Origin: Sycobia sp. Sy_11
Lineage: Eukaryota; Arthropoda; Insecta; Hymenoptera; Epichrysomallidae
Direction of reading: 5' to 3'
Assembly (NCBI GenBank): GCA_018907035.1
Contig: JACCIC010000003.1
Location: 3,975,001 to 4,039,000, forward strand
Length of the DNA stretch: 64,000 nt
A program made the translations under genes and the position numbers. Below are positions 12,440-27,366 of the stretch, piece after piece. How positions within the stretch are numbered: position 1 is the stretch's first letter; each line of letters opens with the position of its first letter. The notes under the pieces were generated by a model. That model was not told the DNA's origin. It saw only the letters and a program-made list of their open reading frames with translations, and did no database searches.

Positions 12440-14500
12440 ACGCGGGAATGCAAAAGATTTCGTAACTAAGGAGAAGCTCAGAAGTACTTAGGGCTTAAAG
12501 GATTTGATGGCCAGTAAGGTAGGAACACCGGGTCGTTATCGTATCCGTAAAATAAAACTATCTGTATTTGATAGAAATATACATACGATTACAATGAGAG
12601 TGGTTTTAGACCACCATTTGACAAACAACATATATCTCTATTATTTCATTGATTGTATTTTTCTCTGTTACATGTTAATTCTGCAAATAATTTGTAAATA
12701 AAATATTTATAAAAAATTCTAGCACTATTTCGATGCTCTGATATATAAAAATTTAGTGGATTCTTTTTCGCGTGAATATCTCTTTTAAATGTTATGAACA
12801 AATGAACCATTGGTTTAAGCTGTTTAAAACCTTCTGAAGTTCACAAGTCTCGTGATAGAAGAGGATCTTCATCTAGATCATAAATTTTATTGTCTTTATT
12901 GCTGTTATTTAGTACATGTTTCATTCCTAATTATTCATGAAAATTCTAAAGGACTCGGAAATTTTCAGAAAAAAATCAGCGAATTATCAAAGGTTCATAT
13001 ATATATTTCTTTTGAGAAGAAAAGAATTTTAATGCTCGTTGAATATTCTCTCAACAAGAGTTTTTTGGAACATTGCAACAATCTTTTTCCAAAACGACTT
13101 TGAAAATATTATGCAAGTAGAAAATCAATGGAACTTTAATAATCCAATTGATGTTTCTTTTGAAAGAGGATTACGATAGTCTTTCAAAAAGCTTTAAGCC
13201 AAGATATTGTGAAAAATAACTATATGAACTCGATTCCAAAAACTTTGCTCAAAGAAATCTGAAAGATACTATTCTTCTAGAAGTCTTTTATTGGAATTCT
13301 TTCAGATATAATTCTTAGTTATTTTCCGTTCAGAAAGATTTCTGAAAGTATTTCTTTAAGAAATTGGTCGCTGATGAAAAGTTCTTCCACGTATTTGTTT
13401 GAGAACTTTTTTCATGAGGATATTTCATAAACAATTCATGAATTCATTTATGCTATCTGGGTATGCAACCAATTCGGTTTTCATCTTGAAACTTTGGTTC
13501 TATTGCGAATTCTAGTTAAAATAAATATCTCTCATTGTAAGGCATAATCACCTATCGAGATTATTCTATAATATTTCAGCAAGAAACCTTATGTAGAATA
13601 ATTTTGGATGGCTTAAATTAAGAAAATCGCAACAAATTGTGTTTATTTATTTATATAACTCATGTTTGACCTCCTTTATATAAAAATAAAACAAACAACG
13701 TACACAGAATTGATCCTTGCTTTATAATGTATAAAATTACATATAGTGAATTTCATCGGTTCGAAAGATATAGGCCATTTCAAGTATACGATGGATCATC
13801 ATTACATGGCCAACTTACGAGAATTCTTGATGGGCTTCGTGCGTGGTCCCGTGCCTCGTCCGGTAATCAGACATGGTGTACTTATACAAAACTTTTTTTT
13901 CGAACCATCGACAGTAATGATACTTTTGTATACTTAACATTGTTTATTATAATGATGTTATTTTTTTGTGTATTTTGTTTCTTTTATTTTGAAATAAAAG
14001 AGACCAAAATTTAACTGTATGCAAACAAATAAGAACATTCGTTTTTAATTTTTGCTATTTTCAAGCGGATAAATATGTCGCATATAATATTTTATGTTAT
14101 TACTATATAAAAGAATTTTAATAGATTATTGAATTTGAATAGATTATTGTTGAAGGTTTCAAATATGATGTATTCAGTCTGTAACATAGAACTGAATTTG
14201 TACAATAAGAGAGCAGCCCACGAAAATACCATTAGACAACTTAGGCGAGTGACTGAACTTAACTACGAAAAAAAACAACGATTAACTACGAAAATCTTTC
14301 TGATCGTCTCTAGTCTCAGGTCTCTAAATAAAGCTCAAATAGTAGCCTACTCATTTGGACTAATGTGTGACACTGACTTAGTGATTGATTAGATAAGCTT
14401 TCAAACTTAATGGATAAAATTATCACCCTGTATATTATATATTTGATCCCTTCACGCTTTACTAATTAGCGCATTTTTTTATTTACATGATAGAGCAAAC
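12440..14500. other. AT-rich DNA with one short GC-elevated fragment
   Basis: Mostly featureless. At 13785-13875 the composition rises, and the plus strand reads MDHHYMANLREFLMGF, then VRGPVPRP, before a possible GT donor. It has no homologue that I recognise and no good acceptor upstream. A separate 87-codon plus-strand frame at 14129-14392 has no recognisable motif and is probably chance. Confidence 0.3.
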
Positions 14501-15110
14501 CCGGCTCTTATCCATTCTTTTTAAGTGATTTTCCACTCCTTTGACGTTCCGAGAGAGTGAGAGATAGATAGAGAAAGAGAGTAAGAGAGGGGGCGTGAGG
14601 TATCTGGCTCTTTGTCCGATGGCTTAGGCGACCATCGATTAACGTGTGTGGGCCCCGCGCGAAATTTGGACATTTCTTTGCCGTTAGTCACGGTGAGGAG
14701 GCTTCTGTTTGTGCGCAGCATCAGATGATGCTCGGTTCACCTCCTGGCGCCGACGGCGCACTTTTGTTCGAGCTCTTTTTTTTTTGTTGCTTTTTTAAGG
14801 TGGAACAGGATTGGGCGTACGAAATTGCAGAGAGGACGTAGCTCCGAGCGAGGTTTTGGGCGAGAGTTGCGGATCGAGTTGTTGTTATGTGTATATATGT
14901 TTGCCTCAGAACCTGTTACCATCTATACGGTGGTATATATATTGGTATATGGCCGCCGAGTGACGCCCGGTCAAGTTTAGCATGTGTGTACATCGAAGCG
15001 TATCTGAACATATCTTGTACGAAAATAGAAAGAATATATAGTTAACAGGACAAATATAATTTTAGATGTGACGGTTCGCTGAACCTTCCCCGAGACACCC
15101 CCTGCTATAT
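14500..15110. other. GC-elevated block with GA-rich stretch
   Basis: Contains an imperfect GA/AGATAG tract (14550-14600) and a CpG-rich segment (14640-14990). Reading frames on both strands are short and unlike proteins. Candidate non-coding regulatory DNA only. Confidence 0.3.
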
Positions 15111-18100
15111 TAAATAATTAATGAATTTAGGAATTCAGCGGAAATTTTGTTTTTCTCCGTTATTTGGTGAACTTTTAACACGTTTCGCAGATTTAAATTC
15201 GACATCGGATTACTTTTTTAGATAATTGTGAAAGTTGTTTACAAAATAAAATATAAACTGTTTTTTCTTGTTTCTCTATATGAAGCACGCGTATTTTGTA
15301 ATTTATTTTATAATGAACAATCGTTAATATATCTATATGTACATCAAACATAAGTAGAGTAAATCAATCAAAAATGTCACTTTCCCTTTCTTTTTACTAG
15401 ACAATCCTTTCTCGCAGTAGGTGATGCTGAAATGACATTAACTACATCTATTTATCTTCATATTATCTTGTCTTGATTTCAAAACAACTTTAAGATGAGC
15501 GGTTATAATAATTAAGACGATACTGAGATAAACTTTTTAACATTATTGATCTTATCAGTAATGTGTACAACGGCTCCAAACAAATGTCTGCAGATGGTGT
15601 CATCAGGCAAATCCTTCCTTATTTGATACTTTTAAGCAATTTATACATAATTTATTTCAATTTTGTTTTTTTGGAACATAGAACCTACGCGTGCTATGTA
15701 TGTATGCAAAGTGTATTCGTCAGTATATTGTATTATGACTGAGTATTATGCTGAATTCCATATATATATAGACACTCATCATTTCAAGATCAATATTAAG
15801 AAATTATGAAACGTTAAAGAATGTTATCATTATTTTTGAAGAACATTCTATTATCTTGAACTTGCATACTCAAGTCATAAAAATATATAAGCATACAAAT
15901 AATATATAAAGACATTCAGTAAATTTATATAATTAAAGTAGTGTTTTGAATTTGTATTAAATATTGTAGAGTTTAATAAAATTATCATTATTATCATACG
16001 AAAAAATCACCGTAGAAGAAAATTGATTTCAATTAGTTGTATAGCCAAATATGTAACATATAATATTGAAATTTAGTCGATTTTTTAAACGCTCTTTTCT
16101 ATTCTCATAGAAGAAAAATATTATTTTTCGTTAATAAACTTAATAGTTGATTAAGAGTCACTGGAAATTGCATCTGCAATATTTGAATAGGACAACATTG
16201 AAAAATCTTTAATGATTGATTACAGGAATAATGCGTTGTAGAAAATAACAATTTTCTCGACGCACAACCGGATACAATGTTAAAAGACAAATATCATTTT
16301 ATATAATTTCAATTTGTTCGTCATTATCAATTAGGAATTACCAGTCTGTATAGAAATGATATAATTATTATCTGAAGATCTGACAAAAGCTAGTTTGAAA
16401 ATCTAAGAATTAGCTAATGGAAATATCTGTGTGCTTATTGCTTTAGGGCTCTATTTTTAGAAACTTAATTAAGATGTAAATGATAGCCTTTATTTAATTC
16501 ATTGACAATCAATACTGCGCTACATTAGGTGTATTGCGTTTGTCATAATTACAAAAGAATAGTTTTAAAAAATCCTTTGAGATTGCCAGATTAATTTAAC
16601 ACTAAAGATAAAATACACATTTACATATTTAATGTCTATACCCATGCAGCGTAACGGTGTCATAAAATTTCAGGAATAGCTTGTCATTTAAGCTATTGAT
16701 AAATAGTACTATATATCATGCTGCATCGGCAAGACCGGTAAAAGTTCATTAACACAGTTCGAAAGCTTGTCCTATGTGTTAAGTATAACTAAATTTGACG
16801 TCGTTTCGTTTTCTCAACGAATTAAAATAAAAAAAGTATTATTTAATTGGATGAAAAAGAAAACCGAAAATGTGAAAAACCTTTATGTAAATGATGTTAT
16901 GTATACACGTTATATGATTTACCTATTTCATCAATGATCAATGTATTCGAGAATGTTGCCGAGTATCTGTAACCATGTAAATCATACAAAGATAATCACA
17001 CTTTTTGATTTAGCCAACGTTATTATTTATTATAATATTTGTATGGAAAAATAGGGTTATCACGATAGCGCAGATAATGAAAATTAATAATCAATAGAAG
17101 CTAAAAGCTTTACCATGATTAGATTATGATATGTTACACGTTGACATTTTAAAAGGGATGTCGCATAGGTCGAATAAGAAAATTATCGCCATTCCTATTT
17201 CCGTCCACGCTTGCTTCGCAAACAGTCGTGGCTGTTCCTTTGTTACGAATCATAATACTGCATTAAATTCTATATAAAAGTATAATTTATACCATCAATT
17301 ACTAGAGTTATATGGATTACCTTCGATTGTTCAAAAAAAAAATTCGATTGCACAGGAGGGTTCGGTCGCGCCGTCGGACGCACTTGAAATGCATTTCAGT
17401 GCACATAATATATGTACAAGTCGAAGTCGAACTTGTTAAGAAAATTAATGGCCGTTCTTGGAGTCGTTAGAAAGGATCACGCATCGCGCGTGGCGCATCA
17501 GCGCTCTATTGCAGCAGGCATATAACATTGAGCGAAACAGTAATATATCGTATCATATTATACACGCGGGTACACATGGGTGGGAGTCGATGGGATTTTA
17601 CGCAAACACGGTAAGCATGAGAGAATTAATGCTTATAGCCGCTTCCTCGATGGAGCTCGGTTCTTGCATTGTCATAATTAATTTAGTTTGAAAATCTGTT
17701 GCTCTCCTGAGTGTGCACTTGAATAATTGATATAGAAAAAGAAAAGAAATAAATAAGGATATCAATGTAAAGCGATAAGCGAATGGCAGATTTTTTCTCA
17801 TTATTTTATTGGACATGTAATACAGAATTTATATGTCCTTCAAATGAAAATTAGAATTAGAATTAGTGCATGTATCAGTGGTATCACTAAGATACCACTG
17901 ATACAGAAGTGGAGACAAAACATTAATTTAATTAATATTAAGAAAGTGTTTTAATGTGCACGTACTACGCAACTTATATAACTTTATACATTTGCGTTAA
18001 TTTCTTTTAATCAAACAATTCGAGAAACTGTCAAAATTAACTTTAGAACCAAGCTTTGTTTGTTTCTGCTGAATTAAGTTAAGAGGCAAGCACAAAATTT

Positions 18101-20220
18101 AATAAAAGCTTAACATAATTTGTTATTGTAAGTTTTTTCAGTAAAATTCATCCCCCAAAAACCGGTGTTCAAGCTCGTAAAAGTTCGGCCTGGTATATTC
18201 GTCGCTTTTTACCGAGCCGTTCGTATATTTAGGTGGATGAATATAAAATGACTCATCCCGTGCGTCAGTATCAATAATTAACCAGTTACAGCTTATACAA
18301 TGCAAAAAAATCGTTATTTCTTAAGTTAAGAGAAGGTGGCGCCGAAGTGTATTGCCGACATTAAAAATCAAACATATTCAATAACGATTTTTAGCTTAAT
18401 TAATGACTTTGTTCCTGAATCTAAATGCATAGCGCTAGAAATTAAACATTGAGGACATAGCGGAAAATGCTTATTGCGAAAAACCAAGTTTAAATTTGTA
18501 TTATCCATTCATTGTGCACATATAAAAATATGAAAACCCGAGCATTAAAATCATCCTCTTTCGTCATTTAGTCGATCTATTCAGATCGCTCGACATTTCT
18601 GTGTACTTTTTCAATGAATATTCATACGATGTAATGCGATACTAATAGTGAATTATGTCTGTAAGTATCATTCTGAGAAAATGGCAATTTACAATTGTCA
18701 CTGGTCGCGCACAATGGACTGACTTAATTTGAAAATATTTAATGGGTTTATGCTAATCGAAAAGTTTGATAAAAAGCCAAGATGGATCAGAGATCGTTTT
18801 CATAACTCGTGGCTTCTAGACCATATTTTATCTATATGAAGTAGTCAAATTAATAATGTCTAAAGCAATAACAATACACAGATTTGTAATTTAAATAATT
18901 CATGTAGCGAACGGTGTACACTGTTCTTGATCAGTAGAATGATGAGAATCAAGATTAACAATAAAGAACACATCTCAAAAAAGATTTTTAAAAACTTTTT
19001 TAATTGTAGTTTGATTCATAAGACTTGTAAAAAAGCTTTTAAAACCAATAAACTATAATAAATGATGAGAATAATTTTAATTTTATACTGCGCTAAGTTT
19101 AATCACTTACTCAATGTTTTCACTTACTGAAATTACTAACTTCAGTATATTGCAACTATAGTAAGATGTGCGTTTCGACATTTAATAATCAAGGTCAGAT
19201 TTTATTTCTATATTGTAGGATTCAATCGGCAAATCAACGAGCTCGTCAGTCAATAAACAATGAATTTTATGTCTAACCCTTGTTTGCACAAAGAAAAAAC
19301 CGTTCGATGAATCATAGTTCAATAGCGACTTAATCCCTGCGAAATGCTACTGCGAGAAGTTCATACTGTATTTGTTACAGACCATCTAACGCAGTTACCA
19401 ATCAATTTATATTTTATTATAGACATCAATTTATTATATTGATATACAATCAAATTATAATATCAAATTAACATGGTCATATTCCAGAAAAGGTTTTGAC
19501 AAAACAATTTTCAAAAAATACATAATTCGCGTACATTGATATTAAACTTCTAATGTCTATGATAAGCTAATTATAAAATACTGAGTATTCAAAAGCATGA
19601 ATCAGTTCATTGAATACAGTATCCGACATTTGAATAATATTAAACAGCAAAATCCTTTATATTTAATAGAATAATGAACACCATTATTAATAATAAAGAT
19701 ACACCCCTCGCATTGAGAACTTCCTTCTTTATCAAATTCGGTAAAATAGACATTTTCGTATTGGCGAGGTTCAATATTTAATATTCACGAATTCAAAAAG
19801 TTTTATTGTATTTGCAACATCATATACTTTCTTCACTTGCAGACTTTCAATTTCATCCGCTGAAAAATAAATAATTTATATGCAATTGATGAAAAAATCT
19901 AACTTTCTTAGAACTAAGAGAGCGCATAAGTTGTTGAAATTGGCGATGATCACTCTTTTATTCATTTTATATTGTTTTTGAAATAGAAAGGTAAGTTGAA
20001 CAAACAAAAAATATAACCATAAATTATTAAAAGCTACCATTTTATTAGATATATGTTAAACCACAATGTAGTTTTATTGGAGAAAAACAGTAGTGTTTGA
20101 TAATAAATTTACAGAATTTTTAGTTTAGAAATACGTATGAAAAGGATGAGAAACTTCAAGCTCAAAAGCTTCTTCTCTAAATTAATTTTTTTAGATCCTA
20201 TATAATTACATTAGACAATT
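15110..20220. other. AT-rich intergenic DNA
   Basis: No gene recognised. A modest GC rise at 17340-17690 includes the 12-bp palindrome GAAATGCATTTC (17386-17397). A perfect hairpin lies at 17871-17905 and is listed separately. Confidence 0.5.
17871..17905. repeat. Perfect 15-bp inverted repeat with 5-nt loop
   Basis: TGTATCAGTGGTATC, loop ACTAA, then the exact reverse complement. The stem has no mismatches. It is too short for a microRNA precursor and has no U-tract or gene beside it. Confidence 0.9.
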
Positions 20221-21198
20221 CTTCAAACACTTGACAGTGAGGCTTTTCACATAGCGCCGAGCGCTGCAGTTCCGTCTGCGTCGGTAGCCACTCTAGTCAA
20301 ATGAAAAGACAACCCTCAGGCAAGGCCTGGCAGCCTCGTATAAGAAATTTCCAAAGACTCATTCACGATATTCAAAAACATTGAACTCGACCCGTAAGAA
20401 CCTCACTGGATTCGCTCCTTAAACGATGATGCCATTTCTATATTAAATTGCTTAAAATTCAAGAAGCCAAAACAATACACTAAGACGAAACAAAAATTCC
20501 GAAGCAATCCTTTCACCGCTGAAGAGAAAAATCCAGCAGCAGCAGCAGCCGTGATGTCGACAGTCACACACCGAGAATGAGAGAGAATGAGAGAGAATGA
20601 GAGAGAATGAGAGAGAGAGAGAGAGAGAGAGAGAGGCCGCACTCTTCGCAATAACGCGCGCAAACGGAAACGCGCGGGGCTGACGCGTCCGCGCTGTGCC
20701 GCAAGAGAGTAGCCGACTGTTCTACGAATTCCACTCCCCTGGCTCTTCGGGTCGAAAATCCACGCGCATCCGAGCCTTGGGCCCAGGAACTTGTGCGGTT
20801 AAGGTCGGACGCGAAACTCATAAGCGGCTGTATGATTATAAGTTTACTGTACGCGCGTCCGCCGCCGGTCGATCGATGACGAGGCCGAGCATAATATTAT
20901 AGGGAATCGAGAGGACAATTCGGAGAGCCACTCTGCATTACCTATTGCTCGTATCTTATTCTTCTTCTTTTCGGGGTCTCTGGAGCCAGCACGGCAAGGA
21001 TTTTTCCCGCGAGCTCTTGCGGTACTACAACGATGGTCATTTAATGTACGATAGGCCGATTTTTTATTTCTTCTTTTTTGCTCTCGTGAGTCAGGATATT
21101 GAGTTTTTACACACGGATGATTCGATGGTTTTTTGGTATTCTTAATCGGAGTCCTTGCTCTCTTTGGGTTTTCGCAATGGGGGAAGCTCGTGAATCAC

Positions 21199-21199
<1 letters not shown>
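20220..21199. other. GC/CpG-rich block with (GAGAATGA)n minisatellite
   Basis: CpG-rich DNA at 20255-20340 and 20640-20900, a (CAG)5 run near 20536, and at 20574-20634 a short array of 12-bp GAGAATGAGAGA-like units passing into (GA)n. Frames are open on both strands without protein-like content. The block ends against the (TA)n tract at 21200. Confidence 0.35.

Positions 21200-21255
<56 letters not shown>
21200..21255. repeat. (TA)27 microsatellite
   Basis: Pure run that directly bounds the GC-rich block on its right side. Confidence 0.95.
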
Positions 21256-21262
<7 letters not shown>

Positions 21263-24012
21263 GTATATGTGTTTTTATTGATTTGTTGGAAGAATAAGTA
21301 CGCAAAGGATAATTTTGTTTATCAATTTGGATTGAAAATAAATTAAAAAATATATATATATTAGCGCATTTTGAAATTATATTTAAATTTTTGTTTTAAT
21401 TATTTTTTCTACTGAGATATTTACGGTTTTTATAAATGTAAAATATATAATACATAATTAATAATAAAATGAAATGCTAAGTATTATAAATACTATAATA
21501 TATGATAATAAGTCAGCCTTATCAATATGATAAAAATAATCAAGATGAAACAAACGGTAGCGTCTCAAACCACTTACTTAATATCTTAGCAGTTTACTTT
21601 CTGAAGAATTAGAGATGGTTATATTAAATTTTTTCTAACGTAGGCTAGGTGACATTTCTCTAAATGACGAGAATTCACTTTTACGCTGAGATCGGTGACA
21701 ATGTATGAAAAGAGAATTCTCAATACACTCCCAATATCAATACTGAGCTGGCGAACATATTTAGTTTTTGATACAAGTAGATGAGAAGCAAACATTATAG
21801 CTATTATAATTTGTTTCATCTGTATTGAATGTTGCAAAGACAAATATGACAATGTTCAATTGACAGCCGTTCACAAATCTGTTCACAAATTCACAAAATG
21901 TCGATTATCAATATATAGTAAGTTCTTGATGTTTTGTCAAGCGTATTAGGCAAGCCTTTAATGTAAGTCTAAAATAGAAGTTCGCCCCTTACCGATCTCT
22001 GCGGAATGTCAAAATTGTCCGAGTAGAAAATGGCCTCTGCTTTGAAGATGCAAGCAACAGATTGTTCCCTTCATAAGAAAAGAGTACTTGGAGAAGCGTT
22101 ACCTTGGAAAATGACATAAGAATAAGACAAGTACATTAGAGGAGAAGATCTTACCCATTGTATAATAGAAGAAGACCTTACCTTAAATTTTATAAGACGC
22201 AAACTTGAAAATTTGAAATGATAGCATTTGATTCGAAAGCTCATCCATTTTACCGTGGTTTCGTTGATCGCAACAACTGCAGCACAACTGTGAAACTATA
22301 GTTAACCAAATCCGCGAATCATTTCCATAATGATATTTTATATTATTTTTAACGAATTTTTGGTATACAGTATTTTATTTTGTCTGCTTATTTTATTATA
22401 TGTATGTTAATTTAATGTACGTATAAAGTAAAGTACTATATTTACTTCGTAATTTTAATATTGCTAAGAATAGCTAATTGGACTAAAGAGTATCACTATT
22501 GTCGGTCTTCAAACGAGGATTTGGAGAGGCTGAATCAAGGATCACATTGTGTTATAAGAATGATGCTACCAATGGTCATTAAAATTATATATAAAATGAT
22601 CATCGATGCGTAATCGACCAAATTCTTTACAAGAGAATCATTGAGACCTATATTTATAAATTCCTGGTAAGAAGCAAATTTCAAAAGATCATAGTGTTAA
22701 GTGTAATTTGTAATGTTGAGTTTAATTTAATAATACTTTGCAAAAAGGCGTAGAATAGTATTCAAACTTGCTATAATATATAAACTTGGTTTTTGTTTAG
22801 ACTTCTTTAATTTCGATACCATATCAGGACTGTTTTATTGTAATTAATTACGCTGTAAATTTTATTTAGCAATTTACTCAAATTAAAGTGTCTAATAAAA
22901 AACAGAAATAGGCTATGAAATAAACTATTTTCCGATAATAAATTATTTTTTAGATATTCAATATTATTCTTCGGTCACTGTGCAATTTTATAAAAATCAT
23001 TTAAATTTAAATTTAAAATGATATTTTTTGTGTCGACATTGTGCCTGTAAAACGATTGTCATGCAAAATCTTATTTAAAACCTACTAAATAATTTCAAGA
23101 ATTGGAAAAAATTTAGCAAAACTTGTATTTCATTAATAATATATTTTTATTTGATCATTCTTCGTACTCGAATAAATTAGCGGAAAAAAAATATTAGTAA
23201 ATGAATTTATTATTCTGTTCCTTTCAAAAATTCGTGCAAAATTCACAAGAAAAGAAAAAACTGTCTTTTAGTATTATTGAATTCAAAAATGCCAATGAAT
23301 ATTTAATTTAATTGAATAGAAAAAGATCGTTTAAATTTTACAATTATTTAACATATATAGGAAGATAGAAATAATAGATTCTTTTAAAAAACTCAAAAAA
23401 TTATTTGACAAATTTATCGATTGCTAAATTGGTATTATCTATCAAGAACATAAAATAAATTAGAATAACGATTTAGCTACACGAATAAGATACCTCTATA
23501 AATTTTTAAAACCGATTTTTTTTGCGAATCTTAACTGTATTCTGTACTATATGATTTGCAAAAGCATATTGCATATATATGTCAATGCCGTTACTTCACC
23601 GTCTTTATATTGATAGCCAAATCGGACATCGACGCACGCCCGAATAGGCATAAATTTTGTTCTTAATTTTGAATGCATCGACGTTATTGGGACGCCTATA
23701 ATTTCTACGATCTTAACAGTACTGCGTGCTAAGCAAATATTTGTCGTTGGCATTTCCATCCGATCAGAGTTGCCACAGAGCTACGCTGTCGATTCATACA
23801 AGGATTACATTAAATATAAGAACAAAAAAAACGACTAAATTCGCGGAAAAAATTTGTTTCAATCCAAATTATAGAAAAGAGAAAAGCACAGAGACGAGAG
23901 TGAAGATGTGGCTCTTTATAACGATGCCCTCGAGGGATTTCGTTCATCGCCTCGGATGCTACGCCTTCGTAACCACCATTATATTATGATACAGACAGAT
24001 CAATCTCACAGT

Positions 24013-24070
24013 TTATATATATATATATATATTGAGAGAGAGAGAGAGAGATAGAGGGGGGAGGGGGTAA
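24013..24070. repeat. (TA)10 - (GA)9 - poly(G)-rich compound tract
   Basis: TA run at 24013-24032, GA run at 24034-24051, then GATAGAGGGGGGAGGGGG. Confidence 0.9.
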
Positions 24071-24159
24071 GAGATAAATTAATATATTATGCTGGAACAA
24101 TTTAACAGCCATTATGCGCGTGTTAGCTACCTTTCCCAAGGGCTTTTCTATACAGCCAA

Positions 24160-24164
24160 TATAT

Positions 24165-24212
<48 letters not shown>
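24160..24212. repeat. (AT)n microsatellite
   Basis: AT run with one phase slip near 24175. Confidence 0.95.
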
Positions 24213-24214
<2 letters not shown>

Positions 24215-27200
24215 GATATATGCACACACCAGAAAACGTATATATGGCATGGGATACGACGTAATGATCATTCCGAAGACGCTCATCATTGGTTGTAATC
24301 GAGACTTTCAATGCTAGATTGCCAAACTGTTGGACTAAATTATAACGAAACTTGAAACAAAACAGGTAAACAAACTGGTGCTTAGAATTTTTTCACGGCA
24401 ATATGGAGAAATGTGTATTATACGCTCGATCATTATTCTGAGGAGCTGATGAATCTTCGGAAAAAGGTGATGAGTATATAAATGCACGATTCGATATAGA
24501 TAAATGACTTTAGGGAGCGTAGGCGCAAAAAAAAAAATCGGCCACGCGCAGAGTACATTTTAATAGTGGGCTTGTATACACTTTTGGATTGCGCAATAAA
24601 AATGTGCTTTGAGAAAACACTGCTGATTGAAAGTCGTACAACAATATGTTGCGAAACCATTGCCGAAACGAATATCGGCGATTATATCCGCGGTAAATGT
24701 GCGCGAAATGAAGCTAATATTGAAATAAGAAACTCGTGCTCGATGGGCTGTCATAAATTGATTATGATGGCCGTTCTGTGAATGTAATGAATTTATGGAT
24801 AGAGAACGTTTTCTACCGAATACTTTTTTTTTTGTTTTTCTACCCAACTCACGCCCACTCTCTTTCTCTTAATAGATCCGACATATAAGAAATGTACTTA
24901 ACATAGATATTGCTTTCATTCCATCTGGCAATCTTAAGCTGCAAATTTATTAATTGAAATTTAATTATAAATGCATCTCTTTAATGTTTATAAAAGAAAG
25001 ATAATATAATCATCAGCTGATTACAGAATAAATATCTATAATAAATATATTAATAATTTTATTTGTGAAAGTATTGAATGATTTCGTTTGTACATCTTTA
25101 AATAATTATACAGGATCTTTGACCAAATAAATATTATCACGTGAACATAATACTTCAACAAGTGCTCTTCATTGGAAATCCTAAGATTAATGGTGCTAGT
25201 GAATATGAAATTAATGTTATATAAATCTAACCATTTTTTATCATTTAAATTAGATACATATTACTTTCACTTAGATTTTATTTAGGTCAGTACTTAGCAG
25301 TACCCTATTCTCAATTTGAGTATACTGATGAGAAGACTTTGATCTCAACGGCGAATTGAATTATTGTCTTTGGATGAAAAATTGATTCAGTATAATATAA
25401 AATTGAGAATTTATTCTCTATTTGAATTGAAATGCGTTGTTCGGTTACTGTTTTTCATCAAAATAATATTTGTCTACATTTGAGCAGTTTTTCAGTATCT
25501 TCGTTATTTCATATATTTTTTCTTATTTTGACATAAAGTCAATCTAAAATAACTTTTCTTCTACATTACTTTTTCTTGAATTTTATTTACTTTAGATTTG
25601 AAAACTATTTATTATTATATTTAAATAATTGTATAAAATGTACATGAAAGAAATATCGTACGTTTAGATACTTATAAATAAATAAAAAATCTTGCAACAA
25701 AAGTGTCTTTAAAATATTTTTCATATTAATTAATCATAATTATTATAAAAAATATATAATATCTATAAATATTATAATCATCTTTTTTATTCTTTGAAAT
25801 AATCGAAGGTAATAATAATCGAACGAGAAATTATGTAAAATAGGGTTTTAATCTATGTTCACAGAATACAGACTTAATTAAGAATTTTGAACAATATTAA
25901 TACATTTCACAAATGTAGGTATAGAATTATTGTTATATATATTATATTCATCCACATATACGGGAACATATTAATTCGAAATATGCTGTAATTAATAACA
26001 GTGTAATTTATAAATAAATTAACATTATCATTAATTGTAATAAACATAATGCATAAGGTATTTTTTAAGATAAGACATAAATAATTAATTCCATGATTAA
26101 CATTCCTTCTTAGTAAAAGTGTGTTTCTCTACAAGATCGATTTTTCATGCATTGAAGATGGATACTTATTTATTTAATTTATTTGTAAATATTTTTGTAT
26201 TTTAGAACAATAAACATTTTTCAACAAATAATAAAATAGTACTTTTATCTTTTGTAATAATAATTAACTTAAAATAATACCAGATATATGCAATAATATT
26301 TAATTATCATATAACGAGAAAGCGTGTAAGGAACAAAAAATGTATTTGATTCTTTACAGCAAAAACTCATTAAAAACGAAGGTGAAAATTGTATCGGTTA
26401 AAAATCTGTATACAGTGTGTACGACACAGAAAGTACTATGTAAAATTTTAAAATATTCGATTGAGCGGCAAATTGCCGACAGAAGCAATTGAAGTGCGCG
26501 TTTTTGGTGTTACAGAACTGATAAATACAAGTTATGTTCATAAAAAAAAGATGTTTTACTCTCTCAATGAACTTTATGAGCTTATAATTTACGTATAATT
26601 TTGATTTTATTTTATTTTACGTATGGTCTACTTTTATGTATTATCTATTTGATACTATTTTGATTAAAATTTAGTCCTAAGGACCTTTTTACAGTAGAAG
26701 TCTATAAGTATATTAAATTTCAGACTTATTTTTTATAGTTTTCCATTATTATTCTGTAGTAAAAAATTAAAATTTTCAATAAATCAATCCATCTCTTTTT
26801 CAATAAATCAATCCAATTCTTAGCACGTCTACTAGTATTTTATGTGAATACGAAATTTTAATTTGATTTAGCTCGCTAATTATATAAAAAAGAGTTGATG
26901 GTGAAGACGACTTATAGAGGAATACTTCTAAAGATAAAAAAATTAAATAATTCAACATACATTAGTTTAATATGTATATTGCTAAAAATATCTGACAGAT
27001 CTTGACTAACATAAGACTCAAGTATTTTTTACATGTTCACATAAAAATTGAGTTCTTGAGTTCTACATATTAGTTCTACATAGTAACTGATAATTAGTAA
27101 TTCAAATTTGAGGTTACTGTCAAGTTTAATGTAATGATCACTTTGTGCATTAATACCTTAACGAAATACTTAATAAAGTAATAAGAGTACATGAAATCGA

Positions 27201-27366
27201 TTTTTATATATTTTTTACTCCGATTTTTTATTTTTTTATACAGATTTATACTCTATTAAAGATTAATTATTTTAATAAGTTTTTTACATAAATATACAAA
27301 TAAATATATTACACGTTATACGAAATTAGTATTAATCTAATAGTTTCAAAAAAATTTTATGAGCAA

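Larger units (their letters stand above)
21256..27366. other. AT-rich intergenic DNA
   Basis: No coding region recognised. A small GC rise at 23570-23960 carries short opposing frames without motifs. A 22-bp unit (TTTCAATAAATCAATCCATC...) is repeated about 1.8 times at 26777-26818. The 24.0-24.2 kb microsatellites are listed separately. Confidence 0.5.

Noticed and set aside
3940..18760. Shared 14-mer TTTATGCTAATCGA at 3940 and 18747
   Set aside because: Several shared 14-mers are expected by chance in 64 kb of AT-rich sequence, and the flanks do not match.
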